Shown here piece after piece: positions 34,063 to 43,005 of a stretch of DNA of 64,000 bases. Numbering within the stretch: position 1 is the stretch's first letter; every line of letters starts with the position of its first letter. The position numbers were made by a program, and so were the translations under genes. The stretch comes from Paracoccaceae bacterium (GTDB lineage: Bacteria > Pseudomonadota > Alphaproteobacteria > Rhodobacterales > Rhodobacteraceae), in contig JAIXZW010000003.1 in assembly GCA_027489375.1 (NCBI GenBank), positions 248,001 to 312,000 on the forward strand, written 5' to 3'. The notes under the pieces were generated by a model. That model worked only from the letters and a program-made list of their open reading frames with translations, was not told where the DNA came from and ran no database searches.

Positions 34063-35184
34063 TTAGGGTCCGATGACGGGCGCGCCTTTGCGCCAGACCT
34101 GGGCGAGGGTCCAGTCGGGCGAGAGGTGGACCATGTCGGCCCAAGCCCCCGCTTGCAGGGTGCCGAGGTCGGGGCGGTTCAGAAGTGCTGCGGGGATGGT
34201 GGTCGCCATGCGCAGGGCGCGGGTGACGGGGATGCCTGCCTGCTCCACCAGAACCTGAACGGCGCGGGGCAGGGTCAGGTCGGCCCCTGCGAGCGTGCCG
34301 TCGTCGAGGGTGAGGCGGCCATCGCGGCGCAGGATGCGGCGGCCGCCGAGGGTGAATTCCGTGAGGTCGGTTCCGGCAAGGGCCATGCAGTCGGAGACGA
34401 GGAAGATGCGCTCGGGCTTCGCCGCGAGGGCCACGCGCAGGGTGAGCGGGTCGACGTGGATGCCGTCGGCGATGAGGCCTGCGTAAAGGTCGGACCCGAG
34501 CACCGCGCCGACGAGGCCGGGTTCGCGGTTGCCGAGCTGGCTCATGGCGTTGAAGAGGTGTGTGGCGCAGGTGGCCCCCATCGCAAGGGCGGTGGCGGCG
34601 GTGCAATCGCTGTGGCCGAGGCTGACGATCACGCCCGCCGCGCGGAGGGTGGCGACCTGTTCGGGGTGCGCGGATTCGGGGGCGAGTGTCACCATCAGCG
34701 CGGGCAGGTTTTTTGCGGCGTGGAGGAGGAGCGAGAGGTCGGCATCACGCAGGGGCCGGATGAGGGCGGCGTCATGCGCACCCTTGCGGCGGGGGTCGAG
34801 GTGCGGGCCTTCGAGGTGGAGGCCGAGGAAGCCGGGGGTCTGGCGGCGTGCCGCCTCGGTCCCCGCTGCGACCACGGCGGCGGTGGCTTCGGCTGTGTCG
34901 GTGATGAGGGTGGGCAGGCAGCCCGTCGCGCCAAGGCGGGCTTGGGTGGCGCAGATATGCGCGAGGGCTTCGGGCGTGGTGTTGCCGTCCACGGCGATGC
35001 CGCCCGCGCCGTTGACCTGAAGGTCGAGGAAGCCGGGGGCGAGGATGCCTGCGCCGATGTCGAGAGGTTGGCAGGTGGGCGGGCCGATGCTGGTGACGCG
35101 ACCGCCCGCCATGTTGAGCGCCGCGCCGTGGTGCAGGGTGGTGCCGTCGAAGATGGCGGGGCCGATGAAGCTTTGCGTGGGCAT
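34063..35184 (-). CDS. nagA: N-acetylglucosamine-6-phosphate deacetylase
   Basis: A 373-residue amidohydrolase that removes acetate from GlcNAc-6-P to give glucosamine-6-P. Landmarks are LAPGFLDLQVNGAGG, LGLHLEGPHLDPRRKGAHD with the metal Glu, VSLGHSDC, ATHLFNAMSQLGNREPGLVG, IADGIHVDP and LVSDCMALAG with the catalytic Asp. Its ATG meets the stop of the deaminase gene, so it is last in the four-gene reverse operon (kinase, GntR, deaminase, nagA). Confidence 0.94.
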   Translation of the reverse strand: MPTQSFIGPAIFDGTTLHHGAALNMAGGRVTSIGPPTCQPLDIGAGILAPGFLDLQVNGAGGIAVDGNTTPEALAHICATQARLGATGCLPTLITDTAEATAAVVAAGTEAARRQTPGFLGLHLEGPHLDPRRKGAHDAALIRPLRDADLSLLLHAAKNLPALMVTLAPESAHPEQVATLRAAGVIVSLGHSDCTAATALAMGATCATHLFNAMSQLGNREPGLVGAVLGSDLYAGLIADGIHVDPLTLRVALAAKPERIFLVSDCMALAGTDLTEFTLGGRRILRRDGRLTLDDGTLAGADLTLPRAVQVLVEQAGIPVTRALRMATTIPAALLNRPDLGTLQAGAWADMVHLSPDWTLAQVWRKGAPVIGP

Positions 35185-36209
35185 CAGACCGTCTCGGTCA
35201 CTTTGCGAAGGTGGGGCGGGGTGTCGGGGTCGAAGCCACGGCGGCGGGCGAGGGCTTCGACGAAGGCGTAGAAGCTGACCGCGAGGACGAGCGGGGCGGT
35301 CAGCGGGTGCAGGTCCGGCACGGTGGGCAGGGTGGTCGCGCCCTTGGCCGAGGTGCCGGTGATGAAGACATCGGCTCCTTGGGCGGCGAGGCGTTCGGCG
35401 GTCTGGACGACCCCCGCCTGTGCGGCGTCATCGACGGCGAGGGCGAGGACGGGGAAATGGGCCTGCACGATGGCGGAGGGGCCGTGGAGAACCTCGGCGG
35501 CAGAGTAGGATTCGGCGTGGAGGCCGCAGGTTTCCTTGAGCTTCAGCGCGGATTCGGCGGCGATGGCGAAGGCGGGGCCACGGCCAAGGACGAAGGCGGA
35601 ATTGGCGCGGGAGAGGCGGGCGGCAAGTGGCGACCAGTCGAGGGTGAGCGCGGTTGCAAAGGCTTCGGGCAGCGCGTTCACGGCGGCGCGGAGCGGGGCA
35701 TCGTCCTGCCATTCGGCCACAAGGGCGAGGGCGGCGAGGACGGAGGTCACGAAGGTCTTGGTCGCCGCGACCGATTGTTCGACGCCCGCAAGCAGCGGCA
35801 GGCAATGGGCCGAGGCGGTGGCCATCGGGCTGTCGGCAAAGTTGGTGATGGCGATGGAGAGCGCGCCGCCCGTGCCTGCGGCGCGCATCATTTCCACGAT
35901 GTCGGGGCTGCGGCCCGATTGCGAGATGCCGATGCAGGCGGCGTTTTGCAGTTTGAGCGGGCGACCGTAGACCGAGGCGACCGAGGGGCCGACCGAGGCC
36001 ACGGGGATGCCCGCCACCAGTTCGGCCGCGTATTTCAGGTAGGTCGCGGCGTGGTCGGACGATCCGCGTGCCACGGTGACGATCAGCGCGGGGTCGGTCT
36101 TGCGCATCGCATCGGCGGCGGCTTCGAGGGCGGCGCGGGATCGGGACAGGAAGCGGGAGGCGGCCTCGGGGATTTCCGCGACCTCGCGCGCCATGTGGCT
36201 TTGGGTCAT
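35184..36209 (-). CDS. SIS-domain glucosamine-6-phosphate deaminase (NagB-II type)
   Basis: A 341-residue protein with two SIS domains, related to the isomerase half of GlmS but without a glutaminase domain. Landmarks are VARGSSDHAATYLKYAAEL, ISQSGRSPDIVEMMRAA, GVEQSVAATKTFVTS, LGRGPAFAIAAESALKLKET and EVLHGPSAIV. It should convert glucosamine-6-P to fructose-6-P and ammonia, following NagA. Overlaps at both ends (ATGA with the regulator, one base with nagA) show tight coupling. Confidence 0.87.
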   Translation of the reverse strand: MTQSHMAREVAEIPEAASRFLSRSRAALEAAADAMRKTDPALIVTVARGSSDHAATYLKYAAELVAGIPVASVGPSVASVYGRPLKLQNAACIGISQSGRSPDIVEMMRAAGTGGALSIAITNFADSPMATASAHCLPLLAGVEQSVAATKTFVTSVLAALALVAEWQDDAPLRAAVNALPEAFATALTLDWSPLAARLSRANSAFVLGRGPAFAIAAESALKLKETCGLHAESYSAAEVLHGPSAIVQAHFPVLALAVDDAAQAGVVQTAERLAAQGADVFITGTSAKGATTLPTVPDLHPLTAPLVLAVSFYAFVEALARRRGFDPDTPPHLRKVTETV

Positions 36210-36970
36210 TGGGTCGTCCTTTCGGGGTCCAGTTTCAGTTCAACGGCGAAGTCATAGGCATCGCCGCGATAGAGCGAGCGGGTGAATTCCACCACGCGGC
36301 CATCGGGCAGGTAGCCGATGCGTTCGATCTTCAGCCCCGCCGCACCCGTGGGAACGCCGAGGAGGTCGGCATCGCGGGGGTTCAGGTTCGCCGCCGAGAT
36401 GCGCTGCACGGCGCGGACGGGGCGGCAGCCGTGGGATTGCAGCACGGCGTAGAGCGAGCCTGTCACGGCGGCGGGGTCGGGCAGGAAAGCGGTCGAAAGC
36501 GAGGCGCGTTCGATGGCAAGGGGGACGCCGTCCGAGCGGCGCACGCGTTCCAGCCGCGCCACGCGGTCGCCCGCGCCGAGGCCGAGGGCCATGACCTCTT
36601 CCGGGGCGGGGGCGTGGATAGCGCGGGAGAGCCATGTGGATTCGACCGATTTGCCGCGCCGCGCCATGTCTTCGGTGAAGGAGGTGAGGAGGGAGAGGGC
36701 TTGTTCCAGACGCTCGACCTTGGGTGCGACGAAGGTGCCGGAGCCGCGCCGCTGGATCAGGTGGCCCGAGGCGACGAGGCCTTCGACGGCTTTCCTGACG
36801 GTGACGCGCGACAGGCCGGTGAGGGTGGCCATGTCCCGCTCGGGCGGGAGGCTGTCGCCGGGTTTGAGGCGGGATGTGCCGATGGCATCGGCGATGCGGC
36901 GTTGCAGTTGCAGGTAAAGCGGCCCTGCGCCGGTTTCGTCGAAGCCTTGGGGCGAGAAGATCTGGTCCAT
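36206..36970 (-). CDS. GntR/HutC-family transcriptional regulator of amino-sugar genes
   Basis: A 254-residue regulator. The winged helix (about 14-80) includes LYLQLQRRIADAIGTSRLKPGDSLPPERDMA and the recognition helix LSRVTVRKAVEGLVASGHL; the rest is a UTRA effector domain with RVARLERVRRSDGVPLAIER and a FTRSLYRGDAYDF ending. By family and position it is a NagR/NagQ-like repressor that senses an amino-sugar phosphate. Two matching operator candidates lie in the shared intergenic region at 37816 and 37904. Confidence 0.88.
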   Translation of the reverse strand: MDQIFSPQGFDETGAGPLYLQLQRRIADAIGTSRLKPGDSLPPERDMATLTGLSRVTVRKAVEGLVASGHLIQRRGSGTFVAPKVERLEQALSLLTSFTEDMARRGKSVESTWLSRAIHAPAPEEVMALGLGAGDRVARLERVRRSDGVPLAIERASLSTAFLPDPAAVTGSLYAVLQSHGCRPVRAVQRISAANLNPRDADLLGVPTGAAGLKIERIGYLPDGRVVEFTRSLYRGDAYDFAVELKLDPERTTQ

Positions 36971-37794
36971 CAGGCCGCCTCTCGCGCCAAAAGGAGCGCG
37001 CCGTCAAGGGCGGTGCCACGGGCAGGGGCGTGCGGCCAGAGGGGAAGGCGCGCGGCGAAGGCGGGGCCGAGACCGCCGAGGAAGGTGACGGGAAGCGGGC
37101 TGTCGGGCTGGAGGAGGGTGATGGAGGCGGCGATGTCGGCGGTGGCCTGTGCCACGACCGCCACCGCTGCGGGGTCGGTCGAGGAGAGGATGCGCGGGGC
37201 GAGGGTGGCGAAATCGGCGGGGCGGGCGGAGAGGGAGAAGGCGACGATCGCCTCGGCGCTGCCGTGGTCTTGCAGGATTTGCCCAAGGAGGGGTGTCACG
37301 GGGGTGAAGCCGTCGAGCGCGCGGAGCGTGGCGGAGAGGAGCGCGCGGCCAAGCCATGCGCCGCTGCCTTCGTCGCCCAAGGCAAGGCCGTAGCCGCCGA
37401 TCTGGGTCAGGGTGCCGTTCTGCTGGCGGGCGAAGACCGATCCGGTGCCGAGGGCGGCGACGATGCCGTCATGGGGGCCGAGTGCGCCCTTTACCGCCGT
37501 GACCGCATCGGTGACGACGCGGAGGCGCGAGAAGGGCAGGCTGCGATGCAGGTGATGCGCGGCCCCTGCGGCATTGGCCCCCGCAAGGCCGAGGGCGGCG
37601 GAATGGATGCGCCCCCCGCCTGCGGCGGACAGGGCGGCTTCGCTTGCCGCAAGGATGTTCGCGGTGGCGGTGGCGGGGTCGGAGGCGATGTTGGCAGGCC
37701 CGGCCTCGCCCCGCCCCAGCACGGTGCCTGCGGCATCTGCCACGGCCGCGCGGCAGCCCGTGCCGCCCCCGTCTATGCCAAGGTAAAGCGCCAT
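36970..37794 (-). CDS. BadF/BadG-type N-acetylhexosamine kinase
   Basis: A 274-residue ASKHA-fold kinase. Phosphate-1 motif YLGIDGGGTGCRAAVAD, LGLAGANAAG, TDAVTAVKGAL, VAALGTGSVFA and GDEGSGAWLGR are clear. Relatives phosphorylate GlcNAc, and some also MurNAc (as in Clostridium MurK). With nagA, the deaminase and murQ nearby it is the likely entry kinase. An ATG at 37794 with GGAGG site is chosen; the very long open frame upstream is on the antisense of murQ and the binding protein gene. It is first in the reverse operon. Confidence 0.86.
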   Translation of the reverse strand: MALYLGIDGGGTGCRAAVADAAGTVLGRGEAGPANIASDPATATANILAASEAALSAAGGGRIHSAALGLAGANAAGAAHHLHRSLPFSRLRVVTDAVTAVKGALGPHDGIVAALGTGSVFARQQNGTLTQIGGYGLALGDEGSGAWLGRALLSATLRALDGFTPVTPLLGQILQDHGSAEAIVAFSLSARPADFATLAPRILSSTDPAAVAVVAQATADIAASITLLQPDSPLPVTFLGGLGPAFAARLPLWPHAPARGTALDGALLLAREAA

Positions 37795-37815
37795 GCCGAA
37801 TCCTCCGATGCAGAG

Positions 37816-37836
37816 AATACCAAAACAATACCAAAT
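37816..37836. promoter_or_regulatory. candidate GntR operator A
   Basis: Two ATACCAAA half-sites in the same direction with an 11-base period (from 37817 and 37828), lying 22-42 bases upstream of the kinase start. The same design recurs inverted at site B, one on each side of the intergenic region. Confidence 0.6.
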
Positions 37837-37903
37837 GGGAAGCGGCTTGACGAAACGTGCCGGAAAATCGTGCTGCGGTTGCGAAATGGAATGATGCTTT
37901 ACA

Positions 37904-37923
37904 ATTGGTATTATTTTGGCATT
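37904..37923. promoter_or_regulatory. candidate GntR operator B
   Basis: Read on the reverse strand this is ATGCCAAA then ATACCAAT with the same 11-base period as site A. It abuts a possible -10 (TACAAT, 37900-37905) upstream of murQ, a placement fitting repression. Confidence 0.6.
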
Positions 37924-37947
37924 GTCGAAGGCAACGGGAGGAATCAC

Positions 37948-38850
37948 ATGGCCGACCACGGTTTCGCACGGGCGACCGAAGCCAGGCATCCGCATTCGGC
38001 GGGGCTGCATGACCAGCCCGCGCCCGTGGTGCTGGAGCGGTTGCTTGGCGCGCAGGAGGCGGCGCTTGCCAAGGTGCGGGGCGCTTTGGCCGTGATCGAG
38101 GAGGCCGCCGAAGCAGGGGCGGCTGCGCTGAGGCGTGGCGGCAAGATGGGCTATGCGGGGGCTGGGTCTTCGGGCCTGATGGCGCTGGCGGATTGTCTGG
38201 AGCTGGCCGGAACCTTCGGCATCGCGCCGAAGGACACGCCGATGATGTTCGCGGGCGGGGCGGCGGCGCTTTTGCATATGACGGGCGGGGTCGAGGATGA
38301 TCCCGCGCTGGCGGCGGCGGATTTCGCGGCCTCGGGGCTGGGCCGTGGCGATGTGGTGCTGTGCCTGTCGGCCTCGGGGACCACGCCCTATACGCTTGTG
38401 ATCGCCGATCTGGCGCGGAAGGCGGGGGTGACGGTCGTCGGTTTCGCCAATGTCGCAGGCTCGCCCTTGCTGGCCGCTTCGGACATTGCGGTCTGCCTTG
38501 AAACCGGGCCGGAGGTGGTGAACGGGTCGACCCGCATGGGGGCGGCGACCGCGCAGAAGGTGGCGCTGAACATGCTGTCCGTGCTGGTCGGGCTGCGGCT
38601 TGGCCATGTGCATGACGGCTATATGGTCAATGTCGTGGCCGACAATGCCAAGCTGGTGGACCGCGCGGCGCGGATCGTGGCGGCGCTGTCGGGCGCGGGA
38701 ATGGAGGATGCGCGTGCGGCCCTTGGCCGGACGGGCGGGGCGGTGAAGCCTGCGGTTCTGGTCGCGGGCGGAGCGAGCCTCGAGGCCGCCGAGGCGGCTT
38801 TGCAGCGCAGCGGGGGGCATATCGGTCCCGCGCTGGCCGGGACGAGATAA
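37948..38850 (+). CDS. murQ: N-acetylmuramic acid 6-phosphate etherase-like protein
   Basis: A 300-residue SIS-domain enzyme of the MurQ family, which splits the lactyl ether of MurNAc-6-P to give GlcNAc-6-P and lactate. It parallels E. coli MurQ: YAGAGSSGLMALADCLEL keeps the catalytic Glu position, GGVEDD keeps the second Glu, then LSASGTTPYTL, NGSTRMGAATAQKVALNMLS and VNVVADNAKLVDRA. The usual TASLEIDRLST-like N-terminus is shorter and reads TEARHPHSAGLHDQ, so some divergence of substrate is possible. GGGAGGA precedes the ATG. It heads the forward operon and feeds the GlcNAc-6-P branch encoded divergently. Confidence 0.85.
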   Translation: MADHGFARATEARHPHSAGLHDQPAPVVLERLLGAQEAALAKVRGALAVIEEAAEAGAAALRRGGKMGYAGAGSSGLMALADCLELAGTFGIAPKDTPMMFAGGAAALLHMTGGVEDDPALAAADFAASGLGRGDVVLCLSASGTTPYTLVIADLARKAGVTVVGFANVAGSPLLAASDIAVCLETGPEVVNGSTRMGAATAQKVALNMLSVLVGLRLGHVHDGYMVNVVADNAKLVDRAARIVAALSGAGMEDARAALGRTGGAVKPAVLVAGGASLEAAEAALQRSGGHIGPALAGTR

Positions 38851-38886
38851 CGACAAGAAGAAACAAGCAACCAACGGGAGATGACC

Positions 38887-40137
38887 ATGAAGAAGACCTT
38901 TCGTATCGCCCTTCTGACCAGCACGCTGCTGGCAGGGGCGGCTTCGGCCGAGGATGTCACGCTGACCATCGAAAGCTGGCGCAACGACGATTTGACGATC
39001 TGGCAGGACAAGCTCATTCCGGCATTCGAGGCCGCGAACCCCGGCATCAAGGTGGTCTTCGCGCCGACCGCGCCTGCGGAATACAACGCCGCGCTGAACT
39101 CGAAGCTTCAGGCCGGGTCGGCGGGCGATCTGATCACCTGCCGCCCGTTCGATGCTTCGCTGGAGCTTTACAACCAGGGCAATCTGGCGGACCTGTCGGG
39201 GCTGGCGGCGATGGCGAATTTCTCGCCCGTGGCCAAATCGGCCTGGCAGACGGATGACGGCGCGGCGACCTTCTGCGTGCCGATGGCCTCGGTGATCCAC
39301 GGCTTCATCTACAACAAGGACGCCTTCGACCAGCTTGGCCTGACCGTGCCGACGACCGTGGACGAATTCTTTGCCGTTCTGGACAAGATCAAGGCGGATG
39401 GCACCTATATCCCGATGGCGATGGGCACCAACGACCAGTGGGAAGCCGCCACGATGGGTTACAACAACATCGGGCCGAACTACTGGAAGGGCGAAGAGGG
39501 GCGTCTGGCGCTGATCAAGGGCACCCAGAAGCTGACCGATCCGCAGTGGGTCGCGCCCTATGAGCAGCTGGCGAAGTGGAAGGATTATCTGGGCGACGGG
39601 TTCGAAGCGCAGACCTATCCGGACAGCCAGAACCTGTTCACGCTGGGCCGTGCCGCGATCTATCCCGCCGGTTCGTGGGAAATCGCGGGCTTCAACGCGC
39701 AGGCGCAATTCAAGATGGGGGCTTTCGCGCCGCCGGTCGTGAATGCGGGCGACACCTGCTACATCAGCGACCATACCGACATCGCGATGGGGATGAACGC
39801 CAAGTCCGCCCATGCCGAGGAAGCGAAGAAGTTCCTTGAGTGGGTCGGGTCTTCCGAGTTTGCGGACCTTTACGCCAACTCGCTCCCGGGGTTCTTCTCG
39901 CTCAACTCGACCCCTGTCACCATGACCGACCCGCTGGCGCAGGAATTCGTGTCGTGGCGCGGCAAGTGCCAGTCGACGATCCGTTCGACCTATCAGATCC
40001 TGTCGCGCGGCACGCCGAACCTTGAGAACGAGACGTGGAACGCTTCCGCCAATGTGATCAAGGGCACCGAGACTCCGGCCGATGCGGGCAAGCGTCTGCA
40101 GGAAGGGCTGGACAGCTGGTACAAGCCTGCCAACTGA
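38887..40137 (+). CDS. ABC transporter sugar-binding protein
   Basis: A 416-residue periplasmic binding protein of the family-1 (MalE/UgpB-like) type. Signal peptide KKTFRIALLTSTLLAGAASA, then a mature EDVTLTIESWRNDDLTIWQDKLIPAFEAANPGIKV opening, GSAGDLITCRPFDASLELY, IYNKDAFDQLGLTVPTTVDEF and YPAGSWEIAGF. Two codons earlier there is another ATG, but the ribosome-binding site GGGAG fits the second at 38887. Codon choice is strongly biased to C-ending codons, so it is highly expressed. A hairpin repeat follows before the permease genes and may stabilise this part of the message. An amino sugar, such as GlcNAc, MurNAc or an oligomer, is the likely ligand. Confidence 0.9.
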   Translation: MKKTFRIALLTSTLLAGAASAEDVTLTIESWRNDDLTIWQDKLIPAFEAANPGIKVVFAPTAPAEYNAALNSKLQAGSAGDLITCRPFDASLELYNQGNLADLSGLAAMANFSPVAKSAWQTDDGAATFCVPMASVIHGFIYNKDAFDQLGLTVPTTVDEFFAVLDKIKADGTYIPMAMGTNDQWEAATMGYNNIGPNYWKGEEGRLALIKGTQKLTDPQWVAPYEQLAKWKDYLGDGFEAQTYPDSQNLFTLGRAAIYPAGSWEIAGFNAQAQFKMGAFAPPVVNAGDTCYISDHTDIAMGMNAKSAHAEEAKKFLEWVGSSEFADLYANSLPGFFSLNSTPVTMTDPLAQEFVSWRGKCQSTIRSTYQILSRGTPNLENETWNASANVIKGTETPADAGKRLQEGLDSWYKPAN

Positions 40138-40153
40138 GGCTTTCGCGGAAAGG

Positions 40154-40207
40154 CCGGGGGGCTGTCTGCCCCCCGGACCCCCCGAGGATATTTGAGAACA
40201 GATGAAG
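40154..40207 (+). repeat. Rhodobacterales hairpin repeat, copy 2
   Basis: Stem CCGGGGGG/CCCCCCGG (40154-40161 with 40169-40176) and the tail with GAGGATATTTGAGAACAG to 40207, nearly identical to copy 1. It lies between the binding protein and permease genes, where a 3' stabilising or partially terminating hairpin would set protein ratios. Confidence 0.8.
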
Positions 40208-40216
40208 GGGTGAGGC

Positions 40217-41134
40217 ATGGCGAGGGGTAAGCCCGTGCGCTGGCATATCGGGGTGTTTCTGGCCCCTGCGCTGCTGGTCTATACCGCGATCATGATCATT
40301 CCGCTGTTCGGGACGCTGAACCTGTCGCTGTTCAACGAGGCGGGGGATGTGCGGGTTTTCGTCGGCTTGCAGAATTTCGTGACCCTGTTCGGTGATCCGC
40401 GCTGGTCGGGGGCGTTCTGGAACGCGTTGGGCAACAACTTCTGGTTCTTCGTGATCCACATGCTGGTGCAGAACCCGATCGGGGTTTTGCTGGCGGCGCT
40501 TTTGTCGTCGCCGCGGTTGCGGATGGCGGCGTTTTACCGGACGGCGATCTTCGTGCCGACGATCCTGTCCTTTGTGATCGTGGGCTTCGTGTGGAAGCTG
40601 ATCCTGTCGCCGATCTGGGGGATCGCGCCGGGGATGCTCGATCTGGTCGGGTTGAAGAGCCTGTTCGCGCCCTGGCTGGGCAAGGCGGAATATGCGCTGA
40701 CGACGCTGGCGCTGGTGTCGGTGTGGCAGTTCGTGGGGATACCGATGATGCTGATCTATGCCGCGCTCCTGTCCATCCCCGACGATGTGATCGAGGCGGC
40801 CGAGATGGATGGCGTGACGGGGTGGAGCCAGTTCTGGAAGATCAAGCTGCCGCTGATCCTGCCCTCTATCGGGATCATTTCGATTTTGACCTTTGTCGGG
40901 AATTTCAACGCCTTCGACCTGATCTACGTGGCGCAGGGGGCGCTGGCGGGGCCGGATTTCGCGACGGATATTCTGGGGACGTTCCTCTATCGCACCTTCT
41001 TTGGGTTCCAGTTGCAGTTGGGTGATCCCTACATGGGGTCGGCGATTGCCACGGCGATGTTCGGGATCATCCTGCTGGGGGTTTGCGTCTATCTGTTCGG
41101 CATCCAGACGCGGCTGCGCCGCTATCAGTTTTGA
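40217..41134 (+). CDS. ABC transporter permease, MalF type
   Basis: A 305-residue inner-membrane permease with six predicted hydrophobic segments. The EAA loop that contacts the ATPase is EAAEMDGVTGWSQFWKIKLP. It starts downstream of the hairpin repeat and continues into the second permease after 12 bases. It forms the membrane channel with the next gene product. Confidence 0.92.
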   Translation: MARGKPVRWHIGVFLAPALLVYTAIMIIPLFGTLNLSLFNEAGDVRVFVGLQNFVTLFGDPRWSGAFWNALGNNFWFFVIHMLVQNPIGVLLAALLSSPRLRMAAFYRTAIFVPTILSFVIVGFVWKLILSPIWGIAPGMLDLVGLKSLFAPWLGKAEYALTTLALVSVWQFVGIPMMLIYAALLSIPDDVIEAAEMDGVTGWSQFWKIKLPLILPSIGIISILTFVGNFNAFDLIYVAQGALAGPDFATDILGTFLYRTFFGFQLQLGDPYMGSAIATAMFGIILLGVCVYLFGIQTRLRRYQF

Positions 41135-41146
41135 GGGGGGCGGCGG

Positions 41147-41983
41147 ATGCAGGCGCGGGGGAACATCGGGCGGAGCATCGCGGCCCATGCGGTGCTGATC
41201 ACCTATACGCTGATTGCGCTGTTTCCGGTCTTTGTGATCGTGGTGAACAGCTTCAAAAGCCGGAAGGCGATTTTCGCGCATCCGCTGGCGCTGCCTTTGC
41301 CCGAGCATTTCGATCTGGTGGGATATACGACCGTCCTCAATCAGGGGGACTTTTTCCAGTATTTCCAGAATTCGATGGTGGTGACGGTGGCGAGCCTGTT
41401 CTTCGTGCTGCTCTTCGGCGCGATGGCGGCCTTTGCGCTGTCGGAATACCGGTTTCGCGGGAATACGTTGATGGGGCTGTATCTGGCCTTGGGGATCATG
41501 ATCCCGATCCGGCTGGGGACGGTTGCGATCTTGCAGATGATGGTGGCGGGCGGGTTGGTGAATACGCTGACGGCGCTGATCCTTGTCTATACCGCGCAGG
41601 GGTTGCCGCTGGCGGTGTTCATCCTGTCGGAGTTCATGCGCAACGTGTCGGATGACCTGAAGAATGCAGGAAGGATCGACGGGTTGTCGGAGTATCGCAT
41701 CTTCTTCGTGCTGGTGTTGCCCTTGGTGCGGCCTGCGATGGCGACGGTGGCGGTGTTCACCATGATCCCGATCTGGAACGACCTGTGGTTCCCGCTGATC
41801 CTTGCGCCGAGCGAGGAGACGAAGACGATCACGCTTGGGTCGCAGGTGTTCATCGGGCAGTTCGTGACCAACTGGAACGCGGTTCTGGCGGTGCTGTCGC
41901 TGGCCATCGTGCCGGTGCTGGTGCTGTATCTGGTGTTTTCGCGGCAGTTGATCCGCGGGATTACGGCGGGGGCGGTGAAATGA
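41147..41983 (+). CDS. ABC transporter permease, MalG type
   Basis: A 278-residue second permease with six hydrophobic segments and an EAA-like loop NAGRIDGLSEYRIFFVLVLP. Typical MalG landmarks are VNSFKSRKAIFAHPLALP near the N-terminus and the terminal FSRQLIRGITAGAVK. Its stop overlaps the oxidoreductase ATG by four bases, so the oxidoreductase is part of the uptake operon. Confidence 0.92.
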   Translation: MQARGNIGRSIAAHAVLITYTLIALFPVFVIVVNSFKSRKAIFAHPLALPLPEHFDLVGYTTVLNQGDFFQYFQNSMVVTVASLFFVLLFGAMAAFALSEYRFRGNTLMGLYLALGIMIPIRLGTVAILQMMVAGGLVNTLTALILVYTAQGLPLAVFILSEFMRNVSDDLKNAGRIDGLSEYRIFFVLVLPLVRPAMATVAVFTMIPIWNDLWFPLILAPSEETKTITLGSQVFIGQFVTNWNAVLAVLSLAIVPVLVLYLVFSRQLIRGITAGAVK

Positions 41984-43005
41984 CCATTCGGGTGCTGGTG
42001 GCGGGGCTGGGGAACATGGGGCGGAGCCATGCGCTGGCCTATCACAACGACCCCGCGTTTCAGATCGTGGGGCTGGTGAACCGCTCGTCCGTGGATTTGC
42101 CCGAGGAGCTGCGGGCCTATCCGCTGAGCGTGGATTATGCTGGGGCGCTGGCAAGGCTGAAGCCGGACCTTGTGTGCATCGCCACCTATTCCGACAGCCA
42201 TGCCGATTACGCCGTGGCGGCGATGGAGGCGGGGGCGCATGTCTTTGTGGAAAAGCCGCTTGCCACCACGGTGGCCGATGCGCGGCGGGTGCAGGACTGC
42301 GCCAAGCGGACAGGGAAGAAGGTGGTGGTGGGCTATATCCTGCGCCACCATCCAAGCTGGATGCGGCTGATCGAGGAGGCGCGGGCCTTGGGCGGGCCTT
42401 ATGTGTTCCGGCTGAACCTGAACCAGCAGTCGAGCGGGCCGACATGGGAGGTCCACAAGGCGCTGATGCAGACCACGCCGCCCATCGTGGATTGCGGGGT
42501 GCATTATGTGGATGTGATGTGCCAGATCACCGACGCCAAACCCGTCGAGGTGCGGGGGATGGGGTTGCGGTTGAGCAACGAGATCGCGCCCGACATGTAT
42601 AACTACGGGCATTTTCAGGTGCTTTTCGCGGATGGCAGCCTTGGCTGGTATGAGGCGGGGTGGGGGCCGATGATGTCGGACACGGCGTTTTTCGTGAAGG
42701 ATGTGGTCAGCCCGAACGGGGCGGTTTCGATCCGAATGCCCGAAAGCGCGCGGTCGGACGATATCGACACGCATACCAAGACCAGCCTTTTGCGGGTGCA
42801 TCGCGTGGGTAGGGGGGACGAGGATCTGAGCATGGCGGACGAGCCGGGGCATCAGGAGTTGTGCGACCGCGAGCAGGCTTATGTGGCGCGGGCCATTCTG
42901 GAGGATGTGGATTTGACGCGGCATATGGAGGACGCGGTGCAGTCGCTTGCCATCTGCCTTGCGGCGGATGAAAGCGTGCGGTCGGGTCAGGCGGTGAAAC
43001 TGTGA
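41980..43005 (+). CDS. Gfo/Idh/MocA family oxidoreductase
   Basis: A 341-residue NAD(P)-dependent dehydrogenase. The Rossmann motif is VLVAGLGNMGRSHALAYH; the family signature is EAGAHVFVEKPLATTVADARR; the C-terminal domain has the YILRHHPSWMRLI and DCGVHYVDVM segments that line the active site. Members oxidise sugars, or use bound NAD for glycosidase chemistry (GH109). It is embedded between permease and ATPase by four-base overlaps on both sides, so it should act on the imported compound, perhaps converting an unusual amino sugar before kinase or etherase steps. The reaction is unknown. Confidence 0.86.
   Translation: MTIRVLVAGLGNMGRSHALAYHNDPAFQIVGLVNRSSVDLPEELRAYPLSVDYAGALARLKPDLVCIATYSDSHADYAVAAMEAGAHVFVEKPLATTVADARRVQDCAKRTGKKVVVGYILRHHPSWMRLIEEARALGGPYVFRLNLNQQSSGPTWEVHKALMQTTPPIVDCGVHYVDVMCQITDAKPVEVRGMGLRLSNEIAPDMYNYGHFQVLFADGSLGWYEAGWGPMMSDTAFFVKDVVSPNGAVSIRMPESARSDDIDTHTKTSLLRVHRVGRGDEDLSMADEPGHQELCDREQAYVARAILEDVDLTRHMEDAVQSLAICLAADESVRSGQAVKL

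Noticed and set aside
36970..40218. 1082-codon reverse open frame
   Set aside because: Only the first 274 codons of the downstream end (36970-37794) are the kinase; the rest is antisense to murQ and the binding protein.
40058..42445. 795-codon reverse open frame opposite the permeases
   Set aside because: Antisense shadow; the forward frames have membrane segments, EAA loops and coupled starts.
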